64,000 nt of DNA, from the NCBI RefSeq assembly GCF_039871875.1, contig NZ_JBDPMD010000012.1, positions 107,305-171,304 of the forward strand, written 5' to 3'. A model generated the notes under the pieces. It saw only the letters and a program-made list of their open reading frames with translations. It was not told the DNA's origin and made no database searches. Positions 42,802 through 51,449 of this stretch are shown here, in pieces. A program made the translations under genes and the position numbers. How positions within the stretch are numbered: the first letter of the stretch is position 1; every line of letters begins with the position of its first letter. The DNA comes from Sphaerisporangium sp039871875. Lineage in GTDB: Bacteria; Actinomycetota; Actinomycetes; Streptosporangiales; Streptosporangiaceae.

Positions 42802-43557
42802 TCACTGGGTGGCGGCCACCCGCAGCGCCTGGAACTGGGCGAGGAGCGCCGGGTCGCCGGAGGTGCCGACGGCGTCCCCGCCGCCGCGGTTCCACAGCCA
42901 CAGCAGCAACGGCTGCGGGTCCCCGCTCACCAGGGCCTCGCCGTCGAAACCGGTGGTGGCGTCCCGCACCTCGACGCCCTTCGGCGTGGGCAGGACGGAC
43001 CACGCGTGGTGGCCGGTGGAGACGGTGACGACCCGCTCGTCGGGGGCGTCGAGCAGGGTGCCGTAGTCGTCGCGCCAGATGGTGCTGCCGTAGCCCATGA
43101 ACAGCTTCAGCATCTCGTCCACCCCGTCGAAGGCGAGATCGGCGGCGACGGGGGAGACGGCGACACCGGCCGCCAGCTCGGCGTCCACCCGGTGGATGAC
43201 GGTCTCCTGGGTCATCCGCCGGATCCAGAAGCGCACCGTCTGGTCGGGCTCGTGCCACGTGGCGGCGTGGTCCTCGGGGGAGTGCTCCGCGAAGCCGTCC
43301 GTCAGGGTGCCGTACATCTCGTCGAGCAGCGCCACCGACCCCGGGTGGATCGTCTCCGGCGGCCACCGGTCGGGGAAGGCGCCGAGCCGGATGCACTCGG
43401 CCTTGTTCAGGTAGACGTACGCGACGTGCTGCGCGAGATCGGCGACCGTCCACCCGGGGCACGTGGGCACCGGCGCCGCGAGGTCGGCGGCGCCGACGGC
43501 CGCCCGGAGCAGGGTGAACTCGTCGTCGAGATGGCGGAGAAACAGCGAGGATTCCAT
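42802..43557 (-). CDS. Maleylpyruvate-isomerase-family mycothiol-dependent protein
   Basis: A 251-residue protein with an N-terminal DinB-like four-helix domain (DEFTLLRAAVGAADLAAPV, TCPGWTVADLAQHVAYVY; FWIRRMTQETVIHRVDAE) holding the metal His ligands, and a C-terminal domain (LLLWLWNRGGGDAV). This family uses mycothiol, the actinobacterial thiol. It convergently ends 6 bp from the glycosyltransferase. Reaction unknown. Confidence 0.85.
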   Translation of the reverse strand: MESSLFLRHLDDEFTLLRAAVGAADLAAPVPTCPGWTVADLAQHVAYVYLNKAECIRLGAFPDRWPPETIHPGSVALLDEMYGTLTDGFAEHSPEDHAATWHEPDQTVRFWIRRMTQETVIHRVDAELAAGVAVSPVAADLAFDGVDEMLKLFMGYGSTIWRDDYGTLLDAPDERVVTVSTGHHAWSVLPTPKGVEVRDATTGFDGEALVSGDPQPLLLWLWNRGGGDAVGTSGDPALLAQFQALRVAATQ

Positions 43558-43594
43558 GCCCCCATCGAAGCAGGTCGCCCTGCCGGCCTCATCC

Positions 43595-44644
43595 CTATAT
43601 CCGCGGCTGCCTTCTCCGCAGGACGATCAGCACCACCAGGGCGGCCAGGGTCAGCGTTCCGAGGATCATGAGGACGATCGCCCACGTGGGGACGGTGCCG
43701 AGGGGCAGCGACATGAAGTCCCCTTCGCCGGTGCGGGCCGTCTCCTCCCGCGACGGGGACCGCAGTTCCACGTCGCCGGTCCAGGTGACCGGCCGGCCGG
43801 CGGCGTCCCGCAGGCGGACCGCGCACGCCAGGGTGCCCGCACGCAGGCCCGGGGCGTTGACCGGCAGCACCGCGCCGCCGCCGGGCAGCACGGTGTTCAC
43901 GACGACGTCGTAGGTGCGGTGCCGGCCGTGCCCGCCGTGCGGGCCGCAGGAGACGGTTCCTCTCGCCCGGGCGAACGTCTGCCCGGAGTTGTACACCGGG
44001 ATGAACAGCCGGGGTCTGCTCCCGGTCCACCCCGCCGAGACACGCCAGAGCGTCAGAGCCGTTCTCATCTGTGTCAGCGTCCCCGCGGTGACGGCGACGC
44101 CGACGGTGACCTGCCGGACGATGACCGCCTTGGCGGAGGCCCGCCCGTTCGAGCCGGCGGCGACCGTGGCGGGCGGCGCGGCGGACTGGGCCGTGATGCC
44201 GCTGAGGTACTGCGCCGGAGGGGTGCCGGCCGGCACGCTGACCCGGAAGCTCAGGGCCCTGCGCTCGCCGGGGGCCAGGGTGACCGTGGCGGGAAGCCCG
44301 GTCACCCAGCAGCTCACCCCCGTGCACCTCCCCGGGACGCTTCTGTACGCCGAGCCCGAGTTGGCCGCGGTGACACCGTTCGAGACGCTGATCCGCAGCC
44401 GCTGGGTGGTGGAGGTCTCGTTGCTGACGATCACGGTGTCCCGGGCCGTACGGCCGGGAGGCGCGATGAGGTCGAAGTAGGGGCGCTGCGGTCCCGCCGA
44501 GGACGGCGTGAGCGCGAACAGGCCGTCCTTCGCGTCGTCGCCCGCGTGCGCCGGGAGCGCCGTCCCCGCGCAGACGAGCAGCGTGAGGACGGCCGGTGCC
44601 ACGAGTCCGGCGGGACGCCGGAGCCAGGCCTGGGACGGTCTCAC
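43595..44644 (-). CDS. DUF916/WxL-interacting-like surface protein
   Basis: A 349-residue protein: signal peptide (PAVLTLLVCAGTALPAHA), an N-terminal immunoglobulin-like domain (YFDLIAPPGRTARDTVIVSN, LAPGERRALSFRVSVPAGT), a second beta-domain, and a C-terminal transmembrane anchor (AIVLMILGTLTLAALVVLIVLRRR) with the outside facing the wall. This matches the DUF916-type partner of WxL proteins. It lies 48 bp after the WxL-like gene, in the same operon. Confidence 0.75.
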   Translation of the reverse strand: MRPSQAWLRRPAGLVAPAVLTLLVCAGTALPAHAGDDAKDGLFALTPSSAGPQRPYFDLIAPPGRTARDTVIVSNETSTTQRLRISVSNGVTAANSGSAYRSVPGRCTGVSCWVTGLPATVTLAPGERRALSFRVSVPAGTPPAQYLSGITAQSAAPPATVAAGSNGRASAKAVIVRQVTVGVAVTAGTLTQMRTALTLWRVSAGWTGSRPRLFIPVYNSGQTFARARGTVSCGPHGGHGRHRTYDVVVNTVLPGGGAVLPVNAPGLRAGTLACAVRLRDAAGRPVTWTGDVELRSPSREETARTGEGDFMSLPLGTVPTWAIVLMILGTLTLAALVVLIVLRRRQPRI

Positions 44645-44692
44645 GGGAGCGCCTCCGATGGGTCCGCTGTGCCTCGCCGGCCGATGCCCGGC

Positions 44693-45346
44693 TCAGGGCC
44701 CGGAGATGATCGCCAGCGTGACCGTGGAGGTGTACGTGCCCGGTACCGCGGTACCCGGGACGGTCACCCACCAGCCCACCGGGTTGGGGTTCGCGCTGCC
44801 GCCGATCAAGATGTCCCCGACCCCGGTTCCCGCCGCGGCGTTGTAGATGGTGACCGGAGTGGGGGTGGTCGCCGCGGTGGTGACGGCCACGGGGTAGGTG
44901 ACCGAGTTGGTCGGCAGGGTGCACGTCGTGACACAGGTGGCGGTGGGCGCCGTGTTGGCGGTGACCGAACTGAGGCTGCCGTTGGTGGAGAAGGTGCCGC
45001 TGTTCGGCAGTGTGTCGGTTCCGCTGGTGAAGGTCGTGGCGGAGACCGTGACGTGCCATCCGGCCCCGCCGCCGGTGGCGTCGTTGACCTCGTACTGCTG
45101 CTGCGCGGCTGTCGTGGCGACGACGCTCTGGGTGTTGCCGGTCAGGGTCGCCGTCCAGCTCAGCGCCGCGGGTGCCGCGAGGGTCAGCGTTCCCGCCGCC
45201 AGGGTGATCGTGCCGGTCAGTGTGCAGTCGGTGGTGGTCGGCGCCGAGGGGCCACAGGGAGCGGCGTTCGCGCTGCCCGGCAGCAGCGCGACGGAACCCG
45301 CGAGGGCAAGGGCGAACGCGCCGAGCACGCGAGAGAGCTGTCTCAT
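44693..45346 (-). CDS. Secreted WxL-like surface protein
   Basis: A 217-residue exported protein from ATG 45346. The signal peptide (LSRVLGAFALALAGSVALLPG, cut near ANAAPC) is followed by a Thr/Ala-rich beta domain (GTLTLAAPAALSWTATLTG) that ends GTYTSTVTLAIISGP, the type of ending seen in WxL domains of Gram-positive surface proteins. No cell-wall sorting signal. Likely sits on peptidoglycan and is bound by the DUF916-like partner. Confidence 0.75.
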   Translation of the reverse strand: MRQLSRVLGAFALALAGSVALLPGSANAAPCGPSAPTTTDCTLTGTITLAAGTLTLAAPAALSWTATLTGNTQSVVATTAAQQQYEVNDATGGGAGWHVTVSATTFTSGTDTLPNSGTFSTNGSLSSVTANTAPTATCVTTCTLPTNSVTYPVAVTTAATTPTPVTIYNAAAGTGVGDILIGGSANPNPVGWWVTVPGTAVPGTYTSTVTLAIISGP

Positions 45347-45547
45347 GAGAATTTCCGTCCGCGGTGGGCCACGCATCCGGCGCGCCACATTTCTGCTACG
45401 TACGGTGATCATAGATCGCCCGTTGTGACCGGACCCGCATCGACATGCGGTGACGCGCACGACTACACGCGCCCCCTCATCCCCGTGTGGCTGCGCCGGC
45501 TCACGCGGTACCGGCGTACCGCCTGGCCGGCGCCGGTACGCCAGGGG

Positions 45548-45928
45548 TCAGGGGCCGGGGTGCTGCTCGTCGTACGCTGCGGCCACCCGTTTGGGTGCGG
45601 CCATGCGCCAGGCGTCGGTGACGAGTTCCCGCAGTTCGCCGTGGGTGAGGGCCGCGAGGCGGACGACGATCCAGTGGTAGCGCAGGTCGCCGCCCCGCGG
45701 CATGACGAACTTCTCCGGCTCGGCGGCGACCGCAGCCTCCCGTTCCTCCTTGGGGAAGCCGCAGCCCATCAGGGTCTCGTCGCGGGACAGGGTGGCGTAC
45801 ACGATGCGGCCGACGTTGAACTTGACGCGGTCGCGCACCAGCCTCTCGACGGTGCGGGGCAGCGACAGGGCGACCTGGCGCACGTCGTCGGCGGTGACGG
45901 GGGGTTCGGCAACGGTCACGGCGGTCAC
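45548..45928 (-). CDS. MmcQ/YjbR-family protein
   Basis: A 126-residue protein: VRQVALSLPRTVERLV, RDRVKFNVGRIVYATLSRDE, GDLRYHWIVVRLAALTHGELRE and ELVTDAWRMAAPKRVAAAY fit the MmcQ/YjbR family, with a CyaY-like, possibly DNA-binding, fold. GTG 45928 is assumed as the start; GTG 45919 is equally possible. It follows the beta-helix gene by 32 bp on the same strand. Confidence 0.75.
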   Translation of the reverse strand: MTAVTVAEPPVTADDVRQVALSLPRTVERLVRDRVKFNVGRIVYATLSRDETLMGCGFPKEEREAAVAAEPEKFVMPRGGDLRYHWIVVRLAALTHGELRELVTDAWRMAAPKRVAAAYDEQHPGP

Positions 45929-45960
45929 CGTAGCCGCCGGCACCGACAGAACCGGGCCGC

Positions 45961-47061
45961 TCACCGCAGCGTGGACGACACCACCTGGGGACGTCCGGCG
46001 CCGAGGAAGAAGACGCCGGGGAACCCCTTGGTCTCGAAGCCGGCGCTGCGGTTGCGCCGGAACGTCGACTGCTCGATCCGCAGCGTGCCCGTGCGGTCGT
46101 TGCTCACGAAGAAGACGGCCCCGCCGCCCTCCCGCGCCGTGTTGTCCGCGACGACCGACCCCGCGATCCGCACCGTGAACCGGTTCCCGTCCGTGTAGAT
46201 CGCCCCGCCGCTGCCGCCCCCCGGCGTGCCGCCCCGCGCCGGGTTGGCCCCCCGCCCGATCGCCTTGTTGTGCGTGAACACACTGTTCAGCACCACCCAC
46301 GACACCCCGATGCTGCTGAGCGCCCCACCGTTGGAGCACACCCCACCCTGCCCCGCAGCTCCCCCGAACGTGCTCTTCACCACATACACCGGCAGATCCC
46401 GCCACTGATCCAGCACCCGGATCGCCGCCCCACCCACATCCGGCCCGGTGGCGTCACACCGATTCCGGACAAACGTCGCGTTCACCGCTTTGAACCGCCC
46501 ACCCCGCACGAACACGGCCCCGCCGCCGCCCCCCTCGGCCCGCTCCCCGGTCGCGTTCCCGTCCGCGAACCGGATGTTCTGCACCGTGAGCTGCGGCCAC
46601 TGCTGATCGTTGCAGTGCGACGTCGTCCACACCTGCGCCCTGTCACAGGTGTTCATGTACAGAATCCGCCGCTTCCCCCCACCGCTCAACGTCACCTTGC
46701 CACCCCCGTCCAGCACCACCCGCTTGCTGGTGTTCCGCACCTTCGCCGTGGCCTTCATCACGATCGTCACCGCCGTGGCCCCGCAGGCGAACCGGATCAC
46801 CCCACCCCTGGCCACCGCCGCCACCACAGCCGCCGACGTGCAACTGGCAGGAGTACCGTTCCCCACCACCCGATCCGCCCGCGACGTGTCGACCGCCCTC
46901 CCCTCCACGGGCACCACGGCCCGCCCCGAGGGATTCCCCGGCCCCGCCACTGCCCCATCCGCCCCCACCGGCACGGCGAGACCCGCCAGGACCATGACGA
47001 TCACGACAGCACCACGGCTCATTCGCACGCCCGCGATGCTACTGCGGCGCTTTCGCCACAT
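45961..47061 (-). CDS. Secreted right-handed beta-helix protein
   Basis: About 366 residues from ATG 47061 (GGAAGGGG just before it). The signal peptide has basic KRRSS and hydrophobic VIVMVLAGLAVPVGA. The mature part is a parallel beta-helix like pectate lyase/polymorphic outer-membrane protein repeats: VVLDGGGKVTLSGGGKRR, LTVQNIRFADGNATG, GGAVFVRGGRFKAVNATFVR, GGAIYTDGNRFTVRIAGSVV. There are four Cys in two pairs. Extracellular; catalytic residues for pectate cleavage are not obvious, so it may be a structural or binding protein. Confidence 0.75.
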   Translation of the reverse strand: MWRKRRSSIAGVRMSRGAVVIVMVLAGLAVPVGADGAVAGPGNPSGRAVVPVEGRAVDTSRADRVVGNGTPASCTSAAVVAAVARGGVIRFACGATAVTIVMKATAKVRNTSKRVVLDGGGKVTLSGGGKRRILYMNTCDRAQVWTTSHCNDQQWPQLTVQNIRFADGNATGERAEGGGGGAVFVRGGRFKAVNATFVRNRCDATGPDVGGAAIRVLDQWRDLPVYVVKSTFGGAAGQGGVCSNGGALSSIGVSWVVLNSVFTHNKAIGRGANPARGGTPGGGSGGAIYTDGNRFTVRIAGSVVADNTAREGGGAVFFVSNDRTGTLRIEQSTFRRNRSAGFETKGFPGVFFLGAGRPQVVSSTLR

Positions 47062-47295
47062 CACCCCCTTCCGCATATTCATCACCAGCAAAGCGTCATC
47101 GGTCGACCCGGCCGCAGGCCGGCTCGCGTCCGGCTACGACACCGGCGTCGGGCTCTGAAGAGGACCATGGTCCGCGCGACCTGGCCGCCCTCATCGGGGT
47201 GGCCGTCCCGTGGCCGGGCGTTGACTTCGGGGGCGTCGTGGCCTTGGGTGTGGAGGCATGGATCCCGTGCGGTCGCCGCTGACGTCGTGAGGTGG

Positions 47296-47682
47296 ATGGT
47301 GGGCTTGGCAGACGACTACACCGCTTCGCTGCGGGAGGCCGAGCGGCGGTTGCAGGTCGCTCAGTTGGCGGGGGACGCGGACGCGCTCGATCTGTTGCTG
47401 GACGATCGGCTGGTGTTCACCGGGCCTGACGGGGGGTTGTACTCCAAGGGCGACGATCTGGAGATTCAGCGCACGGGGGAGCAGCGGCTGACGCGGGTCG
47501 ACGAGGAGGAACTGAAGGTGCTCGTGGACGGCAGGACGGGGGTCACGTGGTTTCTCGGGACCCTCGCGGGGGTGTTCAAGGGGGAGGCGTTCACCGCGCG
47601 GGTGCGTTACACGCGGACGTGGGTTCACAGCGACGAGCACGGGTGGCGGCTGGTCGCGGCCCACGTCAGCGCTCAGGATTAG
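47296..47682 (+). CDS. NTF2-like (SnoaL/DUF4440) protein
   Basis: A 128-residue cone-shaped NTF2-like fold: YTASLREAERRLQVAQLAGD, LDLLLDDRLVFTGPDGGLYS, GEAFTARVRYTRTWVHSDEH and GWRLVAAHVSAQ. Start ATG 47296 with AGGTGG immediately before it; the in-frame GTG next to it is possible. Function not predictable; proteins of this type act as small isomerases, hydrolases or ligand binders. Confidence 0.75.
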   Translation: MVGLADDYTASLREAERRLQVAQLAGDADALDLLLDDRLVFTGPDGGLYSKGDDLEIQRTGEQRLTRVDEEELKVLVDGRTGVTWFLGTLAGVFKGEAFTARVRYTRTWVHSDEHGWRLVAAHVSAQD

Positions 47683-47715
47683 GGGCGTCTCACCTCGCCG
47701 CCGGGGGGCCGGCGG

Positions 47716-47743
47716 GTCAGGGGGTCAGGGGGTCAGGGGGTCA
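47716..47743. repeat. 8-bp tandem repeat GGGGGTCA
   Basis: The word GTCA recurs at 47716, 47724, 47732 and 47740, exactly 8 bp apart, with G-runs between. It includes the stop codon of the flavin oxidoreductase gene, so slippage could change its end. Confidence 0.7.
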
Positions 47744-48758
47744 GGCGGCGCAGGATCTGGGCGGCGGGTTCGGCTGTGGCGTGGCGGTGGCCGGTGCCGG
47801 ACCACAGGTTGATGCGTTCGGGGTCGCCCGCGGCGGTGGCGGCTTTGCGCAGGGGGCTGGTCAGGTGGTGCAGGGCGGGGTAGCCGGGTGGGGCGAGGTC
47901 GGTGTAGCGGTCGGTGAAGGTGTTGTGCAGAGCTCTGGCGGGGCGGCCGGTGAAGGCGCGGGTGACGACGGTCCGGTGGCGTGCCGGGTCGGCGAGTGCG
48001 GCTCTGTAGGGGGGTGAGGTGCCGGCCTCGTCGGCGCGCAGCAGGACGGTGCCGACGGCGAGCGCGGTGGCGCCGGCGCGCAGTGCCGCGGACACGTCGG
48101 CCGGGGTGGCCAGCCCGCCCGCGGCGACGAGGGGGAGGGAGACCGCCTGGCGTACCTGGGCCAGCAGGTCGGGCAACGGGATGGACGCCGGGATGTGCTG
48201 CGGGGTGAGTGTGCCGGAGTGTCCTCCCGCGGCAGACGCCTGCACGGTCAGCATGTCGGCGCCGGCCTCGGCGGCTTGGCGGGCCTCCGCGGGGGATGTG
48301 ACCGTCTGGACGATCACGGTCCCGGCGGCGCGGAGCGCGGCGAGCACCGCAGGCTCGGGGATGCCGAAGGTGAAGCTGACGACCGGCACCGGGGTGGACA
48401 GCAGCAGGTCGATCTTGTCGGCCCAGCGGTCGTCGTCCTCGACGACGCCGGCGGACAGGACGTCGATGCCGTAGGCCTCGGCTTCCGGTGCTATGGTGCG
48501 GGCGTAGCGGCGGAAGGCCTCGGGATCGACCGGGACGGGGTTGGGGGCGAAGAGGTTGACCCCGAAGCTCACGCCGGTGGAGCGGACCTCGGCGATCTGC
48601 CGGGCCAGTGCGTCGGCCGGTTTGTACCCGCCGGCGAGGAACCCGAGGCCGTCCGCGCGGGCCGCCGCGGTGACCAGCGCCGGCGTGCTGGGGCCGCCCG
48701 CCATCGGGGCGGCCAGCACCGGGGCGCTCACCCCGAGAGCCGTCAGTGGCGAGGCCAT
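47733..48758 (-). CDS. Nitronate monooxygenase-like FMN oxidoreductase
   Basis: A 341-residue FMN-dependent TIM barrel (2-nitropropane dioxygenase family). LGVSAPVLAAPMAGGPSTPA, FGVNLFAPNPVPVDPEAF, ADMLTVQASAAGGHSG with the catalytic His region, and PLVAAGGLATPADVSAALRA bind FMN. GGAAGGAAG lies before the ATG. It probably detoxifies alkyl nitronates. It is 38 bp after the SDR gene in one operon under the 49577 operator. Confidence 0.85.
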   Translation of the reverse strand: MASPLTALGVSAPVLAAPMAGGPSTPALVTAAARADGLGFLAGGYKPADALARQIAEVRSTGVSFGVNLFAPNPVPVDPEAFRRYARTIAPEAEAYGIDVLSAGVVEDDDRWADKIDLLLSTPVPVVSFTFGIPEPAVLAALRAAGTVIVQTVTSPAEARQAAEAGADMLTVQASAAGGHSGTLTPQHIPASIPLPDLLAQVRQAVSLPLVAAGGLATPADVSAALRAGATALAVGTVLLRADEAGTSPPYRAALADPARHRTVVTRAFTGRPARALHNTFTDRYTDLAPPGYPALHHLTSPLRKAATAAGDPERINLWSGTGHRHATAEPAAQILRRLTP

Positions 48759-48796
48759 GCGCTTCCTTCCCTTTTCGTCGGCGAGTGGGCGGCGGG

Positions 48797-49510
48797 TCAG
48801 TGGCCGGCGCTCTGGCCGCCGTCGACGTGGAGGACCACGCCGGTGACGAAGGGGGCGTTCTCCAGGTAGGTCACCGCGCCGACGACGTCGCTCACCTCGC
48901 CCATGTGCCCGAGGGGGTGCATGGCGCCGTACGCCTCGTGGTACTCCTCGGGGTGCATGGGCGTCTTGATGGTGCCCGGGGCGACGGCGTTGACGCGGAT
49001 GCCGCGGGCGGCGTACTCGATGGCCAGGGACTTGGTGGCGGACTGCAGGCCGCCCTTGGTCAGCGACGCCAGCACGGACGGCACCTTGGAGTTGGCGTGG
49101 TCGGCCAGGCTGGTGGTGATGTTCACGATGTGGCCGCCGCCCTGGTCGAGCAGGTACGGGATGGCGCGCTGCGTGACGTGGAAGAACCCGGCGAGGTTCA
49201 CGCCGATCAGTGCGGCGAACTCCTGCTCGCTGTAGTCCGTGAAGGGCTTGGCCACGAAGATCCCGGCGTTGTTGACCAGGGTGTCGACGCGTCCGAACCG
49301 CTCGGCGCCGGCGGCGATCACCCGGTCCGCGGTGTCCGGGTCGGCGATGTCGCCCTGGACGGTGAGGACGTCCGGATCCTGCGACGGGGCGATGGCGCGT
49401 GAGGTGGCGACGACGGCGTACCCGAGCTCGCGGTAGGCGGTGACGAGCCCCGCGCCGATGCCCTGTGACGCTCCGGTGATGACGGCGACCTTCTGCCCTT
49501 GGGTGCTCAT
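48797..49510 (-). CDS. SDR-family oxidoreductase
   Basis: A 237-residue Rossmann protein: TGASQGIGAGLV, NNAGIFVAKPF, NITTSLADHANSKVPSVLA and LAIEYAARGIRVNAVAPGTIKTPM. The catalytic Lys is kept (SLTKGG), but the usual Tyr four residues before it is Ala, so the mechanism may differ. It is the first gene of the operon with the FMN oxidoreductase. Confidence 0.85.
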   Translation of the reverse strand: MSTQGQKVAVITGASQGIGAGLVTAYRELGYAVVATSRAIAPSQDPDVLTVQGDIADPDTADRVIAAGAERFGRVDTLVNNAGIFVAKPFTDYSEQEFAALIGVNLAGFFHVTQRAIPYLLDQGGGHIVNITTSLADHANSKVPSVLASLTKGGLQSATKSLAIEYAARGIRVNAVAPGTIKTPMHPEEYHEAYGAMHPLGHMGEVSDVVGAVTYLENAPFVTGVVLHVDGGQSAGH

Positions 49511-49576
49511 GACGGCTTCTTTCCGGTGAAAGGGGTGGGTTGTCGTGGAACGGTGAGTGGCGCCGGCCCGGCGTAC

Positions 49577-49591
49577 TAGCCGACCGGTCTA
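49577..49591. promoter_or_regulatory. Shared TetR operator TAGCCGACCGGTCTA, copy 1
   Basis: A 15-bp site upstream of the SDR-oxidoreductase operon. Its exact reverse complement lies at 50456 in front of the divergent TetR and NTF2-like genes. The core ACCGGT is palindromic. It is probably bound by the TetR regulator at 49804. Confidence 0.7.
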
Positions 49592-49705
49592 CTATTCGAC
49601 CGTAGGCCACCGGCGCGGAACTTGTCAAAGACGCGTGCCGGGGCCGCGATCGTCAACGGCAAGCCCGGTGACGTGCGGGGACGTCCACGGTTCGTGCGGG
49701 CCCAT

Positions 49706-49774
49706 GCCGTCAGGCGGGTGCGTTCCGAGCCGTCAGGCGGGTGCGTTCCGAGCCGTCAGGCGGGTGCGTTCCGA
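49706..49774. repeat. Three perfect 23-bp tandem repeats
   Basis: Three identical 23-bp units (49706-49728, 49729-49751, 49752-49774), each beginning GCCGTCAGGCGGG, in the gap between the SDR promoter and the end of the TetR gene. There are no spacers, so it is not a CRISPR. Likely a replication-slippage repeat that varies between strains. Confidence 0.9.
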
Positions 49775-49803
49775 AGGTCGCCGCGCCGGGCGCGGGCGGG
49801 GTG

Positions 49804-50424
49804 TCAGGCGACGGCCGGTGTGTCCTGGTCGGCGCGTGCGCCGAGCAGGGCCAGGCAGTTGGCCCACAGGACGCCGAGCCCCTGGGTGTCGTTGTAGAGC
49901 TTGGCGAAGAGCACCTGGCCCTCGAGCTGGGCCACCACGGAACGGGCGGCCTCGCGGGGGTCGGCGACGGTCACGTCGCCGCGGTCCAGGGCTTCGGCGA
50001 CGACCGCGGCCACCATGTCGACCTGCGCGTCGAAGATCCGTTGCAGGCGCTCGCGGATGGCCTCGGTCTGGTTGCTCATCTCCAGGGTCAGGTTCCCGAA
50101 CATGCAGCCCGAGACCGTGCCGCAGCTCTGCTGCCCGGCGCGCTGAGCGGCCTCGGTCTCCTCGAAGAGCCGCCGCAGCCGCTGGAGCGGCGCGTCGTCA
50201 CTGTGCAGGACGCGGGTCCAGTCGCGGAGCTGGACGGCCCAGTGGCCGTCGATGACGGCCAGGGCGAGCGCCTCCTTGGACTCGAAGAAGTGGTAGAAGC
50301 TGCCCTTCGGCACCCCCGCGGCCGTGCAGATCTCGGCCACGCCGAGCGCGGAGTACCCCCGCAGCTCGATGAGTGACCGCGCGGCGGTGAGGATCTTCTC
50401 CTTGGCGTCACTGGACCGTCCCAT
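49804..50424 (-). CDS. TetR-family regulator of the SDR/NTF2 genes
   Basis: A 206-residue TetR protein. HTH: AKEKILTAARSLIELRGYSA, VAEICTAAGVPKGSFYHFFES. The C-terminal domain contains QQSCGTVSGCMFGNLTLEMS, with two Cys that could sense oxidants. It is divergent from the NTF2-like gene, and the 15-bp operator in between is repeated before the SDR operon, so it probably represses all three units. Confidence 0.85.
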   Translation of the reverse strand: MGRSSDAKEKILTAARSLIELRGYSALGVAEICTAAGVPKGSFYHFFESKEALALAVIDGHWAVQLRDWTRVLHSDDAPLQRLRRLFEETEAAQRAGQQSCGTVSGCMFGNLTLEMSNQTEAIRERLQRIFDAQVDMVAAVVAEALDRGDVTVADPREAARSVVAQLEGQVLFAKLYNDTQGLGVLWANCLALLGARADQDTPAVA

Positions 50425-50455
50425 GATGAGAGTGTACGGCCGCTCCTTCGTGTAA

Positions 50456-50470
50456 TAGACCGGTCGGCTA
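50456..50470. promoter_or_regulatory. Shared TetR operator TAGACCGGTCGGCTA, copy 2
   Basis: Exact reverse complement of the site at 49577. It lies in the gap between the divergent TetR (start 50424) and NTF2-like (start 50536) genes, placed for autoregulation and for control of the divergent gene. Confidence 0.7.
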
Positions 50471-50535
50471 CTGTACGGGTTGTTCCCCGCCACCGCGGCG
50501 GACGCAGTCCCACCTCCTGCTCGAAGGCGGACACG

Positions 50536-50901
50536 ATGACCGACCCCATGCGCGAGATCCTGGCCCGATGGAAGGCCGCCTTCGACGGCCACCAGGCGGA
50601 TGCCATGGCCGCCCTGTTCACCGCCGACGCCCTCTTCCAGGGCTTCGGCCCCGAGGTCCTCTCCGGCCGCGACGCGGTGCGCGCCTACTACGCGGCCGTG
50701 CCGGGCGACCGCACCGCCGATGTCACCGTCGTCGCCACCTACACCGTCGGCGACCGGGTGGCAGGCGGGTTCGCGGACGTCACCTTCCGCGACCCGGCGG
50801 GCTGGGAGGCCCCGGTGCACCTGTCGCTGGTCCTGCGGCGTGACGAGGACGCGTGGCGGATCCGCCAGTACCACGTGTCCCGGGTCGTCACGGCGCACTG
50901 A
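50536..50901 (+). CDS. SnoaL-like NTF2-fold protein
   Basis: A 121-residue protein: REILARWKAAFDGHQADAMA, LFTADALFQGFGPEVLSGRDAVRAYYAAVP and VHLSLVLRRDEDAWRIRQYHVS are typical SnoaL-like features. GAAGG lies upstream. It shares the TetR operator with the SDR and FMN-oxidoreductase genes, so it is probably part of a small stress or detoxification response. Confidence 0.8.
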   Translation: MTDPMREILARWKAAFDGHQADAMAALFTADALFQGFGPEVLSGRDAVRAYYAAVPGDRTADVTVVATYTVGDRVAGGFADVTFRDPAGWEAPVHLSLVLRRDEDAWRIRQYHVSRVVTAH

Positions 50902-50904
50902 GAG

Positions 50905-51345
50905 CTAGTCGGCCTCGACCTTGGTGGTCATCGCCGGGGTACCGCCGGCGCAGGCGATCGTGACCGCGACCTTGGTGTTCTCCGACTCGAACTCCACCGT
51001 GACCGCGTGCCCGGAGCTGTCGTTGACGTCGTCGGTCTTGTAGCCCTGGGCGGGACTCCAGGCCACAAGGGTCGGCCGCCCACCGGCGCAGGTGGCGACG
51101 ACGGTGCCGCCCGTGGTGGTGAAGGCGCGTCCGGCGCTCCCCGGGGAGGCCGTGGGCCTGGGCGTGGCCCCGGAGGGCGTCGTGGCGGTGGCGAGGGCCT
51201 GGGTGATCTGCGCGGCGGACATGGGGGAGACGACCGGTTCGCTCAGGCCCCGGCCCAGCAGGGTGATGGCCCAGGTGGTGGTGGCCGTGGTGAGGGTCGC
51301 CGCGGTCAGCCAGCCCAGGCTCGCGAGAAGGGCGCCACGTTTCAC
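50905..51345 (-). CDS. Membrane-anchored small exported protein
   Basis: A 146-residue protein with an N-terminal hydrophobic anchor (LLASLGWLTAATLTTATTTWAITLL), a Thr/Pro-rich linker (TPSGATPRPTASPGSAG) and an outside beta domain with two Cys (VVATCAGGRPTLVAWSPAQG, VAVTIACAGG) that may pair. It lies divergent from, and 104 bp before, the two-component system and might be a target or sensor partner. No family recognised. Confidence 0.7.
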   Translation of the reverse strand: MKRGALLASLGWLTAATLTTATTTWAITLLGRGLSEPVVSPMSAAQITQALATATTPSGATPRPTASPGSAGRAFTTTGGTVVATCAGGRPTLVAWSPAQGYKTDDVNDSSGHAVTVEFESENTKVAVTIACAGGTPAMTTKVEAD

Positions 51346-51449
51346 CCTCCCCAGGGTGCCATGGGCACTCCTAAATCTGTCCTAACGCCACCTCAACGGG
51401 GATATCGGCGGAGGCTCGGCACCCGGGGGTGCCTTTACTGTGGAGGGCG

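Noticed and set aside
49706..49774. Possible CRISPR array
   Set aside because: Three repeats with no spacers and no cas genes; simple tandem repeat.
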